From an uncultured Gammaproteobacteria bacterium (lineage in GTDB: Bacteria; Pseudomonadota; Gammaproteobacteria; Ga0077536): a stretch of DNA of 64,000 nucleotides. Below, piece by piece: positions 32,484-43,263 of the stretch. How positions within the stretch are numbered: the first letter of the stretch is position 1; each line of letters begins with the position of its first letter. The position numbers were made by a program, and so were the translations under genes. The notes beneath the pieces were generated by a model. It worked only from the letters and a program-made list of their open reading frames with translations, was not told the DNA's origin and did no database searches. The DNA is taken from the NCBI GenBank assembly GCA_938082545.1, contig CALKCL010000016.1, forward strand, positions 25,519-89,518. Reading direction: 5' to 3'.

Positions 32484-32971
32484 AACCAGATACAAGCGTT
32501 ATATATATATCTGTCGGCAAGCAGACTCTCACCGTTGTCGATGTGAATCAAAATAAGCGCCAATATTCTATCTCGACTGCGCGCAATGGACCTGGAGAGC
32601 TACTTGGCAGTGAATGCACTCCTTTGGGGCTACATTGTATTGCGGAGATGATTGGTCAAGGAACTGCCGAAGGGACTGTTTTTATCGGCCGCAAGCCAAC
32701 TGGAGAGGTCTCTTCGCAGGAAGTACTTAAACAGTTCCCAGAACGAGATTGGATAGTCACACGTATTATGTGGTTGAGTGGACTTGAGCCCGGCAAGAAC
32801 TTGGGGGGAAAGGTGGATACAAAGGCCCGGTACATCTATATTCACGGGACACCTTATGAAGAGTTTTTAGGTAAGCCTAACTCAAAGGGATGTATCCAGA
32901 TGGGGAACCGAAACATCATTGAGTTGTTCAATATAGTCGGGGTAGGAACAAAAGTGATGATTCAAGAATGA
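32480..32971 (+). CDS. L,D-transpeptidase (YkuD domain)
   Basis: YIHGTPYEEFLGKPNSKGCIQMGNRNIIELFNIV with catalytic Cys; no evident signal peptide. Confidence 0.88.
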   Translation: MKPDTSVIYISVGKQTLTVVDVNQNKRQYSISTARNGPGELLGSECTPLGLHCIAEMIGQGTAEGTVFIGRKPTGEVSSQEVLKQFPERDWIVTRIMWLSGLEPGKNLGGKVDTKARYIYIHGTPYEEFLGKPNSKGCIQMGNRNIIELFNIVGVGTKVMIQE

Positions 32972-33035
32972 TTCACTGTCTGCCAACCAAGTTAGGCACT
33001 GCTCAGTTCACGTTGTCAAAAAGAGAGAGTTTCGC

Positions 33036-33965
33036 GTGGGAAAATTAGAGTCAGTTTTTACCCATGTTATCACAGCTTTTATTGTAACTATCTGTGTCGT
33101 AACAATAGTCTTTTTTTTTATTCACTTAATTCCAGGAGATCCGATCGTAGCTATTCTGGGGGAGCAGGCGGCATTGCAAGATGTCGAGCAATTAAGGGCG
33201 CAACTGGGCTTAGACCTTCCTTTAACTTCCCAGTGGATTCAATTTATTACAGATCTGGTGGTTGGAGATCTAGGGTTCTCCTTTTATTATCATGCACCAG
33301 TTGCACCTATCATCGCTAAAAGTACTGTCATGACATTTTATCTTACCGGCGCGGCTTTTATCATTGCGACTAGCGTGGGAATTTCTCTAGGCATTGTGGC
33401 CGCTTTATATCAAGAAAAAGTGTGGGACCGATTAGCTGTTTTTGTCGCGCTCGTTAGCATGTCTATTCCAAATTTCGTATTTGGACCTATCTTAATTATA
33501 GTATTTGCAGTTAAGCTTCAATGGCTTCCGATTGGGGCCTCAGAGGGAGTCTTATCCATAGTTTTGCCTGCTTTAGCTTTAGGACTGTCTTTGGCCGCCC
33601 TGACTATGCGCATGACTCGTGCCTCCGTGATCGAGGTTCTCAGAGAGCCCTACATTCTTGCCATTAGAGCTAAGGGATTGTCTCAATCGAGAATTATGCT
33701 GGCACACGTTTTTCGTAACGCTCTGCTTCCCGTTGTCACAACGTTAGGTTTACAGCTTGGTCTGTTATTGGGTGGCGCCGTTATTACGGAAGCGATTTTC
33801 AGTTGGCCAGGATTAGGATCGTTAGTCATAGAGTCTATTTCTAGAAGAGACTACCCGATGGTGCAGGCTTCTGTTTTAGTAATAGCAGTCAGCTACATTA
33901 TCATTAATATGCTGACCGACATTTTATATAAAGTACTAGACCCACGCGTGGTTCTGGGCTCGTGA
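33036..33965 (+). CDS. ABC transporter permease, DppB/OppB family
   Basis: PGDPIVAILGEQAALQDVEQLRAQLGLDLPL, YILAIRAKGLSQSRIMLAHVFRNALLPVVT; GTG start. Confidence 0.95.
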   Translation: MGKLESVFTHVITAFIVTICVVTIVFFFIHLIPGDPIVAILGEQAALQDVEQLRAQLGLDLPLTSQWIQFITDLVVGDLGFSFYYHAPVAPIIAKSTVMTFYLTGAAFIIATSVGISLGIVAALYQEKVWDRLAVFVALVSMSIPNFVFGPILIIVFAVKLQWLPIGASEGVLSIVLPALALGLSLAALTMRMTRASVIEVLREPYILAIRAKGLSQSRIMLAHVFRNALLPVVTTLGLQLGLLLGGAVITEAIFSWPGLGSLVIESISRRDYPMVQASVLVIAVSYIIINMLTDILYKVLDPRVVLGS

Positions 33966-34771
33966 AGAAATCAACTTTTGTCCTGATTTTTTCTATGGTT
34001 CTTTGGTTAGTTGTTTTGATCTTTTCATCTTGGGATCAATCAGTCTTAAACACTATTGATTTAGAAAAAATTCTTATGCCTCCAAGTAGTGAGAGTCTTT
34101 TTGGATCTGATGATTTAGGAAGAAGTATTGGACCCAGAATAGTCTCGGGTGCTCGACTATCACTTTTTGTCGTCATAATCGTGCTCACTGTTACAAGTGT
34201 TTTTGGAACGCTAATAGGTATTCTCTCTGGCTTGGTTGGTGGAACATTCGATTCGATTATGATGCGCATTATTGATATTTTTCTTTCTTTCCCTGGCATA
34301 CTGTTAGCAATCAGTTTGGCTGGAATCTTGGGTGGTGGCTTGCATAATGTTGTCCTAGCATTGTCGGCGGTCGGTTGGGTAGGGTTTGCCCGATTATCCC
34401 GGGCACAAACTTTAAGAGTTAAGCAATTAGATCATGTCTTAGTTGCCCAACTTTTGGGAACGACTACGCCAAAAATTATTATATTACATGTCTTGCCGCT
34501 GATTGTGAGTCCAATGCTAGTCGAACTCACATACTCGGCTGCCAGTGTTATTCTTTCGGAAGCTGGTCTTTCTTTTTTAGGTATTGGAGTCTCTTCGCCC
34601 ACAGCCTCCCTTGGTTCAATGGTTAGAGACGGCTCTTTTTATCTAATGACAGCGCCACATTATGTTATTTTGACAGGGATGGCCTTGATGAGCCTTGTGT
34701 TTCTCATCAATGTTGCAGGAGATAGGCTTCAGGAGAAATTAGCCGAGGGCTATTCTCGCAACATAAATTAA
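33962..34771 (+). CDS. ABC transporter permease, DppC/OppC family
   Basis: FGSDDLGRSIGPRIVSGARLSL, VILSEAGLSFLGIGVSSPTASLGSMVRDG; overlaps dppB-like stop. Confidence 0.95.
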   Translation: MKKSTFVLIFSMVLWLVVLIFSSWDQSVLNTIDLEKILMPPSSESLFGSDDLGRSIGPRIVSGARLSLFVVIIVLTVTSVFGTLIGILSGLVGGTFDSIMMRIIDIFLSFPGILLAISLAGILGGGLHNVVLALSAVGWVGFARLSRAQTLRVKQLDHVLVAQLLGTTTPKIIILHVLPLIVSPMLVELTYSAASVILSEAGLSFLGIGVSSPTASLGSMVRDGSFYLMTAPHYVILTGMALMSLVFLINVAGDRLQEKLAEGYSRNIN

Positions 34772-34825
34772 TGCAACTATTGAATAGTTAGATAATGATG
34801 CATCTAAAAATAGATTGAGTTACAT

Positions 34826-35863
34826 ATGCTTGGACCTTTGGTTATAGATATACAAGGCACATCTCTCAGCTTCGAAGATAGAGAGCTATTGCTGCATCCG
34901 CTAGTAGGAGGGGTTATATTATTTGCTCGGAACTATTTAGAAGTGGGGCAGTTAGATAGCTTATGTAAACAGATTAAACACTTGCGTAGCCCGAGCCTGT
35001 TAGTAATGGTTGATCAGGAAGGGGGTCGTGTTCAACGATTTAAAAATGGATTCACCCTGCTTCCCGCGTTGGGCATACTTGGCAAGATATACGATATTGA
35101 TTCATACGAAGCTATAAGCCTCACCAGAGATTGTGCGTGGATGATGTCCAGTGAATTGCTTGCAGCAGGAGTAGATTTAAGCTTGGCTCCAGTGCTAGAT
35201 ATCAATGGTGCTCAAAGCGAGGTGATCGGGACTAGGGCTTTCCATACCGACAGTGCTATCGTTTCTGAACTTGCCCTTGTATATATTGATGCGATGCATC
35301 GATGTGGCATGCGGTCTGTAGCGAAACATTTTCCTGGACATGGTTCCGTCCTTGCTGACTCACATAAAGAATTACCAGTAGATTTCAGGGAGCTAAAAGA
35401 AATAGAGAGTAATGATTTGATTCCTTTCGTCGACGTCGCTAAAGCAGGATTAGCTGCAGTAATGATGGCTCATGTTTCTTATCCTAAAATAGATAAACTA
35501 CCGGCAGGATATTCGAAAGTCTGGATATCTAGTATTCTGAAATCAGATTATGGATTCTCTGGGCTAGTAATGAGTGATGATTTGACTATGACAGGTGCAG
35601 CGACCTATGACTCATACATAGACAGAGCCCACGCCTCGTTTTCTGCTGGCTGTGATTCGCTATTAGTATGTAATAATCGCTCAGCAGTAGAAGATTTATT
35701 GAGTGTGAATACTAGTGTATTTGATGAGTTTGAGCTGAAAAATTTGGAGCTACTCAGAGGGATTTCCGTCGATAAGGAACTTAAAGTTCTGCAATCGAGT
35801 GAAAAATGGCATGCTATACGAGCCCGAATTGGCGCGCTCGAATTAGCCCATTACGCTCATTAG
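34826..35863 (+). CDS. nagZ: Beta-N-acetylhexosaminidase NagZ
   Basis: VDQEGGRVQRFKNGFTLLP, VAKHFPGHGSVLADSHKELPVD, GLVMSDDLTM. Confidence 0.95.
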   Translation: MLGPLVIDIQGTSLSFEDRELLLHPLVGGVILFARNYLEVGQLDSLCKQIKHLRSPSLLVMVDQEGGRVQRFKNGFTLLPALGILGKIYDIDSYEAISLTRDCAWMMSSELLAAGVDLSLAPVLDINGAQSEVIGTRAFHTDSAIVSELALVYIDAMHRCGMRSVAKHFPGHGSVLADSHKELPVDFRELKEIESNDLIPFVDVAKAGLAAVMMAHVSYPKIDKLPAGYSKVWISSILKSDYGFSGLVMSDDLTMTGAATYDSYIDRAHASFSAGCDSLLVCNNRSAVEDLLSVNTSVFDEFELKNLELLRGISVDKELKVLQSSEKWHAIRARIGALELAHYAH

Positions 35864-35969
35864 TGATGTGAATTGAGTATATCTTGTCTGTACCTTAAGA
35901 TAGCCAAATATTTTTGAAACTCGATTGAGTACTTAATTAGCAACTAAGGAAAAACTGAAGGGAAGCATA

Positions 35970-37076
35970 ATGATTGAGCAGGTTTTTGACTTTCTTACAG
36001 CCGAATCGTGGATTGTCCAGATTTTTATTGTAATTCTAGCAGCGTTGTCTTTAGACCTCTTTCAGCGCAGATTATGCAATCGACTGCATGCTGAGCTGGA
36101 GAAAACAGAGAATTATTGGGACGACGCTTTAATTATTGCTCTTCGGAAGCCATTGAGACTGCTCATTTGGCTGACAGGAATCTCCTACGCAATAGCTATA
36201 TCTCAGGAAGAAAGAGCGGCAGCTATTTTTACCGCGGTAGATAGTTTAAGAGATGTCGGTGTCATCTTTGCTTTCGCTTGGTTTGTCGTGGGGTTTATAG
36301 CTTCCGCTGAAAAATCTTATATAGGTCGACGCTCTATCTCTGAGGAAAGATTCGATAAAACCACGACATATGCTGTGTCTAAACTTCTTAGGCTCTCAGT
36401 CATCATTACTGCTTCACTCGTAACTATGCAGACGCTAGGTTATAGCGTATCTGGTGTTCTTGCTTTTGGAGGAGTCGGAGGAGTTGCTGTTGGTTTTGCC
36501 GCTAAGGACCTGCTCGCTAACTTTTTTGGTGGTTTGATGATCTATCTCGATCGACCTTTTAGCGTCGGTGATTGGGTGCGCTCTCCTGACCGGGAAATAG
36601 AAGGTACTGTAGAGACGATCGGTTGGCGACTAACAACTATTCGGTCATTTGATAAGCGACCGTTATTTATCCCTAACTCTCTGTTTAATCAGATCGTCAT
36701 TGAGAATCCATCCAGAATGACGAATAGAAGGATTTATGAAACCGTAGGTATTCGTTACGATGATTCACTGAAAATGGAGAACATAGTTGTCAGAGTCAAA
36801 GAGATGTTAAGGGGGCATAATGAAATAGACTCCTCACATACGATGATTGTGAATTTTAATAAAATGTCGAGCTCGTCCTTGGACTTTTTTATTTACACGT
36901 ACACGAAAACTACAGAATGGGTACGGTTCCATGAAATCAAACAGGATGTAATGTTGAAGGTGCTTGAGATCGTGGTATCAGAGGGAGCTGAATGCGCGTT
37001 TCCAACATCAACTATTCATCTCTTTAATTCCGACTCTGAGTCCGAGTCCGAGTTGAGACCGGAGCCAAGTAGGTAG
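35970..37076 (+). CDS. MscS-family mechanosensitive ion channel
   Basis: GVGGVAVGFAAKDLLANFFGGLMIYLDRPFSVGDWV, FIPNSLFNQIVIENPSRMTNRR. Confidence 0.92.
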   Translation: MIEQVFDFLTAESWIVQIFIVILAALSLDLFQRRLCNRLHAELEKTENYWDDALIIALRKPLRLLIWLTGISYAIAISQEERAAAIFTAVDSLRDVGVIFAFAWFVVGFIASAEKSYIGRRSISEERFDKTTTYAVSKLLRLSVIITASLVTMQTLGYSVSGVLAFGGVGGVAVGFAAKDLLANFFGGLMIYLDRPFSVGDWVRSPDREIEGTVETIGWRLTTIRSFDKRPLFIPNSLFNQIVIENPSRMTNRRIYETVGIRYDDSLKMENIVVRVKEMLRGHNEIDSSHTMIVNFNKMSSSSLDFFIYTYTKTTEWVRFHEIKQDVMLKVLEIVVSEGAECAFPTSTIHLFNSDSESESELRPEPSR

Positions 37077-37083
37077 TTCTATT

Positions 37084-37914
37084 ATGCGAATTCCCTTCAC
37101 TAAAATGCATGGTCTGGGAAACGATTTTGTAATTATCGATGAAATAGAGAAAATCTATGGTCTTACTCAAGAGACCTTCTTACTTTTGGCTGATAGGAGA
37201 TTAGGTGTAGGGTGCGATCAAATACTCTTACTCAGTCGTTCTGATGACAAGAGGGCGACTGCGAGATATCGTATTATAAATGCAGATGGTTCTGAAGCCG
37301 AGCAGTGTGGGAATGGTTTCCGGTGTGTTGTTAGATACCTTGAGATGCAAAATCCCTTAAGAGAAACAGTTGTTTTAGAGGTGGCCAGAAAATTTTTAAG
37401 TGGTCGATCTCTAGATGGAGGCAACGTAAGAGTCGAAATGGGGACGCCTGTTTTTGAGCCCGGGGAAATCCCCTATATAGCATCGAGTTATAGCGATTTT
37501 TATAAAGCTGAAATTAGTGAGGTTTCGATCAAATTTAGCGCTGTATCGATTGGAAACCCACATGCGGTGATTCTAGTAGATTCAGTATCCGATGCATTAG
37601 TTCAGCAAGTTGGGTCTGCTTTACAGGGGGCTGGTTTGTTTCCGGAGGGGGTCAATGTCGGCTTTATGGAGATATGCGATACGAATCATGTGCGACTTCG
37701 CGTGTTTGAGCGAGGAGTAGGCGAGACGCCCGCTTGTGGAACAGGGGCTTGTGCTGCGGTAGCTATTGGAAGACGTCTGGGATTATTGAGTCCGAGGGTA
37801 GAAGTTAGCCTACCCGGTGGAATTGTCACTATTGATTGGTCAGATAATCCAATAGATAGTATTTTCATGACTGGCCCTACAGTGAGAGTGTTTGACGGTT
37901 TTATAGAGTTATAA
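37084..37914 (+). CDS. dapF: Diaminopimelate epimerase
   Basis: FTKMHGLGNDFVIID, NADGSEAEQCGNGFRCVVRYL, RGVGETPACGTGACAAV. Confidence 0.98.
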   Translation: MRIPFTKMHGLGNDFVIIDEIEKIYGLTQETFLLLADRRLGVGCDQILLLSRSDDKRATARYRIINADGSEAEQCGNGFRCVVRYLEMQNPLRETVVLEVARKFLSGRSLDGGNVRVEMGTPVFEPGEIPYIASSYSDFYKAEISEVSIKFSAVSIGNPHAVILVDSVSDALVQQVGSALQGAGLFPEGVNVGFMEICDTNHVRLRVFERGVGETPACGTGACAAVAIGRRLGLLSPRVEVSLPGGIVTIDWSDNPIDSIFMTGPTVRVFDGFIEL

Positions 37915-37917
37915 AAA

Positions 37918-38604
37918 ATGGAAATGAAAGACACCAAAAAGAACCAGGCGTTAGTAACAGATGAAACTGTATCTAAATATCTGATAGATAACCCGACTTT
38001 TTTTGATAGGAATGAGTCTGTATTATCGTCTTTGATGATACCGCATGTTCGAGGTGAAGCTGTTTCCTTGGTAGAGCGCCAGCTCTTGAATTTGAGAAAA
38101 AAAAATAGCTCCTTGCATGACCAGTTAGATGAAGTTTTCACTAATGCGAGAGATAATGAACTTGTTAGCGAGAAAGTCCACGCCATCACGCTAATGTTAT
38201 TAAAAGAGAAAGAAGTAGAAAAAAAAATTGAGGTAGTGGAGCACTATTTCGAGCAAGAGTTTGATGCTAGTAAGGTCCAAGTAGCTCTGTTTTCTGGAGA
38301 AAAAAACCTAGAGGGCTTCTTTGCTAGAGAAAGTCCCCTGTATTTGCCTTTGGAAGAATTTATTTTGAAAGGGGAGATAAAATGTGGGTCAGTAGGTGAC
38401 GCACGATTTTTAAGTACGTTCCCTGACTATGAACCGAATGACTCAGTAGTAATGCTGCCAATGAGTGAAAAGGAATGGAATGGGGCTTTCATTATCTGTT
38501 CGAGCAATTCCCAAAAGTATTTCTCGGGAATGAGAACTGATTTTTTAAGCAGATTTGTGGAGTTATTCAGGGAAATAGTTAACACTCACATGAGTTACAG
38601 CTGA
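37918..38604 (+). CDS. DUF484 family protein
   Basis: VSKYLIDNPTFFDRNESVLSSLMIPH, VSLVERQLLNLRKKN; between dapF and xerC. Confidence 0.9.
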   Translation: MEMKDTKKNQALVTDETVSKYLIDNPTFFDRNESVLSSLMIPHVRGEAVSLVERQLLNLRKKNSSLHDQLDEVFTNARDNELVSEKVHAITLMLLKEKEVEKKIEVVEHYFEQEFDASKVQVALFSGEKNLEGFFARESPLYLPLEEFILKGEIKCGSVGDARFLSTFPDYEPNDSVVMLPMSEKEWNGAFIICSSNSQKYFSGMRTDFLSRFVELFREIVNTHMSYS

Positions 38605-38616
38605 GGGATTGTCAAA

Positions 38617-39528
38617 TTGGGGCGAATTAAAGTTGATACGCTAGACGATGCTGGGGAGCTTTTCTTTGACTCCCTTTTGAATAAATCTGCTAATACAGTT
38701 CTTGCCTACCGCCGAGATATCAAAAAATTCACTACCTATCTGAGAGAGAAGAAAATTACCTCCTTGCAGCCAATTGATGTGACTTGTATCCAGGGATATG
38801 TCGCCTTTTGCCATCGAGATCACGCCAGTGCGCGTTCGATAATGAGAAGTTTGTCGGCCTTGAGAGCATGGTTTGATTTTTTAGTCCATCGAGGAGAGAT
38901 GCTTCATAATCCAGCCTTAAGAATTAATGTCCCTAAAACTTCTAGACGCTTGCCTCGCACGCTAGATGTTGATCAAGCCATAAGTCTTCTAGAACAAAAA
39001 CCCGTTACTCTTTTGGATATAAGAGATCTTGCTATGTGGGAGTTACTTTACTCTAGTGGATTAAGAGTGTCAGAGTTGACATCGTTAACACTGGGCGGAG
39101 TTGATCTTAGAAGCAGGGAAGTTCGCGTGCTCGGTAAAGGGAAGAAAGAACGCGTGCTGCCAGTGGGAGTCTGTGCTCAGAGAGCACTAAAAAAATGGCT
39201 GAATGTTCGCCCTCAATTGCTACGACGTGAAGTAGTAGAGGCTTTTTTCTTGACGCGGAATGGATGTAAGATGAGCAATCGTAACGTACAGCTGAGATTG
39301 AGGTTATGGGCCAGGAAATATGGCTTCGATGAGAGCCTTCACCCTCACATGTTAAGACATAGTTTTGCCAGCCATATGCTTGAATCCTCTGGTGACTTAA
39401 GGGCGGTGCAGGAGCTTCTAGGGCATGTAAATATTTCTACTACACAGATTTACACACATCTTGATTTCCAGCACTTGGCTAAAGTTTATGACCAAGCCCA
39501 TCCGCGGGCACGGCGAGATAACAAGTAG
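38617..39528 (+). CDS. xerC: Tyrosine recombinase XerC
   Basis: SGLRVSELTSL, GKGKKERVLPVG, HPHMLRHSFASHMLESSGDLRAVQELLGHVNISTTQIYTHLD; TTG start. Confidence 0.95.
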   Translation: MGRIKVDTLDDAGELFFDSLLNKSANTVLAYRRDIKKFTTYLREKKITSLQPIDVTCIQGYVAFCHRDHASARSIMRSLSALRAWFDFLVHRGEMLHNPALRINVPKTSRRLPRTLDVDQAISLLEQKPVTLLDIRDLAMWELLYSSGLRVSELTSLTLGGVDLRSREVRVLGKGKKERVLPVGVCAQRALKKWLNVRPQLLRREVVEAFFLTRNGCKMSNRNVQLRLRLWARKYGFDESLHPHMLRHSFASHMLESSGDLRAVQELLGHVNISTTQIYTHLDFQHLAKVYDQAHPRARRDNK

Positions 39529-39590
39529 TATATTAAGGCGTGATCACCCATCTATTGGTGTACAATCCTTTGCTCTAATATAAAAGAGGA

Positions 39591-40133
39591 ATGCGAATCG
39601 TGTTTCATGGAACCACTATTATAAGTGTACGAAAGGGTAAAACTGTTGTCATAGGTGGTGATGGGCAGGTTTCCATGGGCGACACCATTCTAAAGGGCAA
39701 TGCGCGGAAAGTACGACGACTATACGAAGGTAAAGTCTTGGCTGGTTTCGCTGGCGGCACGGCCGATGCCTTTACGCTATTTGAACGTTTTGAAGGTAAG
39801 CTGGAAGCACACAGAGGTAACCTTCTGAGAGCAGCAGTAGAATTAGCAAAAGATTGGCGAACAGATAGAATGTTACGAAGGTTAGAAGCGATGCTTATTG
39901 TAGCAGATGCGGAATACTCGCTAATTATCTCAGGGACCGGTGATGTGATCGAGCCTGAAAATGACATTCTTGCCATTGGTTCTGGGGGCTCGTACGCTCG
40001 TGCAGCTGCGGTAGCTTTGCTTGACGAAACAGATCTTGATCCTGAGAAAATTGTAGAGAAGGCGCTCACTATTGCTGGTCAGATATGCGTCTATACAAAT
40101 AATAATCTCACATTAGAAAAAATTGACTCTTAG
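39591..40133 (+). CDS. hslV: ATP-dependent protease subunit HslV
   Basis: [52 protein letters not shown]. Confidence 0.98.
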   Translation: MRIVFHGTTIISVRKGKTVVIGGDGQVSMGDTILKGNARKVRRLYEGKVLAGFAGGTADAFTLFERFEGKLEAHRGNLLRAAVELAKDWRTDRMLRRLEAMLIVADAEYSLIISGTGDVIEPENDILAIGSGGSYARAAAVALLDETDLDPEKIVEKALTIAGQICVYTNNNLTLEKIDS

Positions 40134-40142
40134 GTAGCAACA

Positions 40143-41468
40143 TTGAAACAAGAAAATGATCTTTCTCCGCAAGAAATAGTTCAACATCTAGATCAACATA
40201 TTGTTGGCCAGGACGACGCGAAGCGTGCAGTCGCTATTGCGTTAAGAAACCGATGGCGTAGGCTTAAGGTTGAAGAATCATTAAGGGAAGAAATCACGCC
40301 TAAGAATATTTTGATGATTGGCCCTACAGGGGTAGGTAAGACTGAAATCGCTAGGCGACTAGCTAAGCTTGTTAAGGCTCCTTTTATCAAGATAGAAGCT
40401 ACAAAGTTCACAGAAGTGGGCTATGTTGGCAGAGATGTAGAATCTATAATAAGAGACTTAACGGAAATTTCTATTAAGCTAGCCAGAGCTAGTGCTGTTA
40501 AGGCAGTTCAGAAGAGGGCAGCTGACGCAGCCGAAGAACGTATCCTGAATGCACTACTCCCTAAATCTGGAGCTGACGATAGCGACAGCCAATCTGATAC
40601 AAGACAAAAATTTAGGAAGATGTTTAGAGAAAACACCTTAGAGGACAGAGAAATTGATATTAAAGTTAATTCTCCGAATATTGGGTTGGAAATCATGACA
40701 CCGCCAGGGATGGAGGAAATGACGGGTCAGCTTCAAAATATGTTTCAGAGTCTTAATTCAGAGAAAAGTAAGAGCAGAAAGGTTACGGTCAGGGCAGCCC
40801 GAAAAATACTACTAGATGAAGAAGCCGCCAAGTTAGTTGATGAAGACGAGATAAAAGCACAAGCAATAGAAAACATTGAGCAAAATGGAATCGTCTTTTT
40901 AGATGAAATCGATAAAATCGCCAAGCGCGGTGATAGCTCTGGGCCTGATGTTTCTCGGGAAGGGGTGCAGAGAGATTTGCTCCCGTTGGTAGAGGGATGC
41001 ACTGTCTCCACAAAGTACGGTCTTATTAAAACCGATCATATTCTGTTCATTGCTTCAGGTGCTTTTCATTTTTCAAAACCTTCTGATCTCATTCCTGAAT
41101 TACAAGGTAGATTACCAAATCGCGTGGAGCTAAAATCTCTTGAAGTTGAAGATTTCGTGAAAATATTAACTGAGCCGAATGCTTCATTAACGTTACAGTA
41201 TAAAGCCCTCTTGGCAACAGAGGGTGTCGTTATTGATTTTTCGGAAGATGGGATAAGGAGAGTCGCAGAATGTGCTTTTGCAATAAATGAGAAGAGTGAA
41301 AATATTGGGGCCAGGAGGTTACATACTGTGATGGAAAAAATGCTTGAGGCTTTGTCTTATACAGCCTCAGAGATGAAAGGCCAAAGCGTTCAAGTAGATG
41401 CGAGTTATGTTGATACGCATATTGGACATTTGATCGGCGACTCAGATCTAGCCAAATATATCCTATAA
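40143..41468 (+). CDS. hslU: ATP-dependent protease ATPase subunit HslU
   Basis: [84 protein letters not shown] start. Confidence 0.98.
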   Translation: MKQENDLSPQEIVQHLDQHIVGQDDAKRAVAIALRNRWRRLKVEESLREEITPKNILMIGPTGVGKTEIARRLAKLVKAPFIKIEATKFTEVGYVGRDVESIIRDLTEISIKLARASAVKAVQKRAADAAEERILNALLPKSGADDSDSQSDTRQKFRKMFRENTLEDREIDIKVNSPNIGLEIMTPPGMEEMTGQLQNMFQSLNSEKSKSRKVTVRAARKILLDEEAAKLVDEDEIKAQAIENIEQNGIVFLDEIDKIAKRGDSSGPDVSREGVQRDLLPLVEGCTVSTKYGLIKTDHILFIASGAFHFSKPSDLIPELQGRLPNRVELKSLEVEDFVKILTEPNASLTLQYKALLATEGVVIDFSEDGIRRVAECAFAINEKSENIGARRLHTVMEKMLEALSYTASEMKGQSVQVDASYVDTHIGHLIGDSDLAKYIL

Positions 41469-41472
41469 GCTC

Positions 41473-41847
41473 ATGGAAAAGCATTACCCTACGAATATTG
41501 ATCTACGGAAAAAATCTCGAAGATTAATAGTAACTTTCGATACAGAGGAAATCTTCGATTTTTCGGCAGAATTTCTCCGTGTCTACTCCCCTTCTGCAGA
41601 TGTAAAGGGTCATAGTCCTGGTCAAGCGGTGCTACAGATCGGGAAGGAAGACGCGACTATAGAGGATGTCGAGCCTATTGGAAATTATGCAGTGAGGCTT
41701 GTTTTTGGTGATGGGCATGATACTGGATTGTATACATGGGATTACTTGTATGAAATGGGCGTCCAGAAAAAAGAGTATTGGGGCAATTATATAGAAGCGC
41801 TTCAATTGGCAGGTCATGTCAGAGTTAGTAAGAATGAAGACTCCTAA
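41473..41847 (+). CDS. DUF971 domain protein (gamma-butyrobetaine hydroxylase-like N-terminal domain)
   Basis: FSAEFLRVYSPSADVKGH, VRLVFGDGHDTGLYTWDYLYEMG; conserved in hslVU-ubiE clusters. Confidence 0.9.
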   Translation: MEKHYPTNIDLRKKSRRLIVTFDTEEIFDFSAEFLRVYSPSADVKGHSPGQAVLQIGKEDATIEDVEPIGNYAVRLVFGDGHDTGLYTWDYLYEMGVQKKEYWGNYIEALQLAGHVRVSKNEDS

Positions 41848-42610
41848 CACGTCCCAGGGAAATTCATCTGATGAATCAAGTGCCTTTGGCTATGAGACAG
41901 TGTCTCATAGTGAAAAAACAAGAAAAGTTCGCGGAGTGTTTGATTCTGTAGCACTGAAATATGACCTAATGAATGATCTCATGTCTTTTGGCTTGCATAG
42001 ATGGTGGAAGGATTATGCGATAAAAATTTTGGATGTTCAGCCAGGACATAAGGTACTAGACCTTGCTTCTGGGACTGGAGATCTGGCCAGGATTATAAAT
42101 GGTCTTCGAAAAGACGATGTTAGTGTGGTCTGTAACGATATTAATTTAAGTATGCTTTCACTTGGGAGAGATAAATCTCTCGACAATGCGGCTGTAAAAA
42201 AAATTAGCTATGCCCAAGCAAGTGCAGAGTCTTTGCCATATCAAGATGGTACTTTTGATCGGGTAGTGATAGGGTTTGGCCTCCGTAATGTTACTGACAA
42301 AGTTAACGCGCTAAACGAAATACGCAGAGTTTTAGCACCTGAAGGCGCTGTCGTTATTTTAGAATTCTCAAAGGTTAAAGCGCCTTTATTATCTGTTGTG
42401 CATAAATTTTATACTTTAAAAATTCTTCCTAAACTTGGTGCCCTTATAGCGAATGATAGCGAGAGTTATCGTTATCTCGGCGAGTCGATAGATCTTCACC
42501 CAGGCCAAACAGAGCTCTCGTACATGATTGAAGACGCTGGACTTAAAGATGTGAGATGCTATAACTTGTTAGGTGGCGCTGTGGCAGTACATGTGGCGAG
42601 GAGCTCTTAG
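41837..42610 (+). CDS. ubiE: Ubiquinone/menaquinone biosynthesis C-methyltransferase UbiE
   Basis: VFDSVALKYDLMNDLMSFGLHRWWKDYAI, VLDLASGTGDLAR; ATG 41837 preferred over the longer ORF start at 41816. Confidence 0.95.
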   Translation, partial: KTPNTSQGNSSDESSAFGYETVSHSEKTRKVRGVFDSVALKYDLMNDLMSFGLHRWWKDYAIKILDVQPGHKVLDLASGTGDLARIINGLRKDDVSVVCNDINLSMLSLGRDKSLDNAAVKKISYAQASAESLPYQDGTFDRVVIGFGLRNVTDKVNALNEIRRVLAPEGAVVILEFSKVKAPLLSVVHKFYTLKILPKLGALIANDSESYRYLGESIDLHPGQTELSYMIEDAGLKDVRCYNLLGGAVAVHVARSS

Positions 42611-42618
42611 TAAGTAGA

Positions 42619-43263
42619 ATGCTCTCTAACAGACTTAATAATACGAGTGACTATGAATTGTTCACAAATAGCTTTTCTACTCACATTAATAAAATTCTTG
42701 GTCTCGACCGCGAGGAGAATATTGAAATATTAGAGCTGAACGGACGGGTAGTCCAAGTTGTTCTGACCCAAATTGACCTTAAGTTTCATATCGTGATTGA
42801 TAATAATCAATTTTCTATCAAACATGGACAAGCTTCAGATCCAGATGTTACTGTTTCTGGTACCGCTTTAAATTATCTAACTTTCTTTGAAAGCAAGTTT
42901 CGTAGACAGCCCTTAGCCGCTGGATCAGTGCAAATTTCGGGAGATCTCGGAGTGGCTAAGCAGTTTGAAAATTTGATTGAAAAAATTGATTTTGATGGGG
43001 AAGAATTATTGTCAAAAATAGTTGGCGATGCCTCGGCGCATGTAGTTTTTTATAATCTAGGGACAATTAGAAATAAGCTTTTAGCTACTGTTGGTAAAGC
43101 TAAATTTGATTTAATAGATTATATACAGTATGAAAAAACACTAGTACCTTCGAGTGGAGATTTCAAAAATTTCGTTGATCAAATGTCTTCATTATCAAAA
43201 AGACTCGAATCAGTTGAACATCAAATGAAGATCATACTGAAAACGGGACGAAGACCCATATGA
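42619..43263 (+). CDS. ubiJ: Ubiquinone biosynthesis accessory factor UbiJ (SCP2 domain)
   Basis: SCP2-like ASDPDVTVSGTALNYLTFF; between ubiE and ubiB. Confidence 0.88.
   Translation: MLSNRLNNTSDYELFTNSFSTHINKILGLDREENIEILELNGRVVQVVLTQIDLKFHIVIDNNQFSIKHGQASDPDVTVSGTALNYLTFFESKFRRQPLAAGSVQISGDLGVAKQFENLIEKIDFDGEELLSKIVGDASAHVVFYNLGTIRNKLLATVGKAKFDLIDYIQYEKTLVPSSGDFKNFVDQMSSLSKRLESVEHQMKIILKTGRRPI

Noticed and set aside
36970-37076. SDSESESEL acidic tail of the MscS channel as a repeat element
   Set aside because: Very short low-complexity terminus; common in MscS-type C-termini and not informative.
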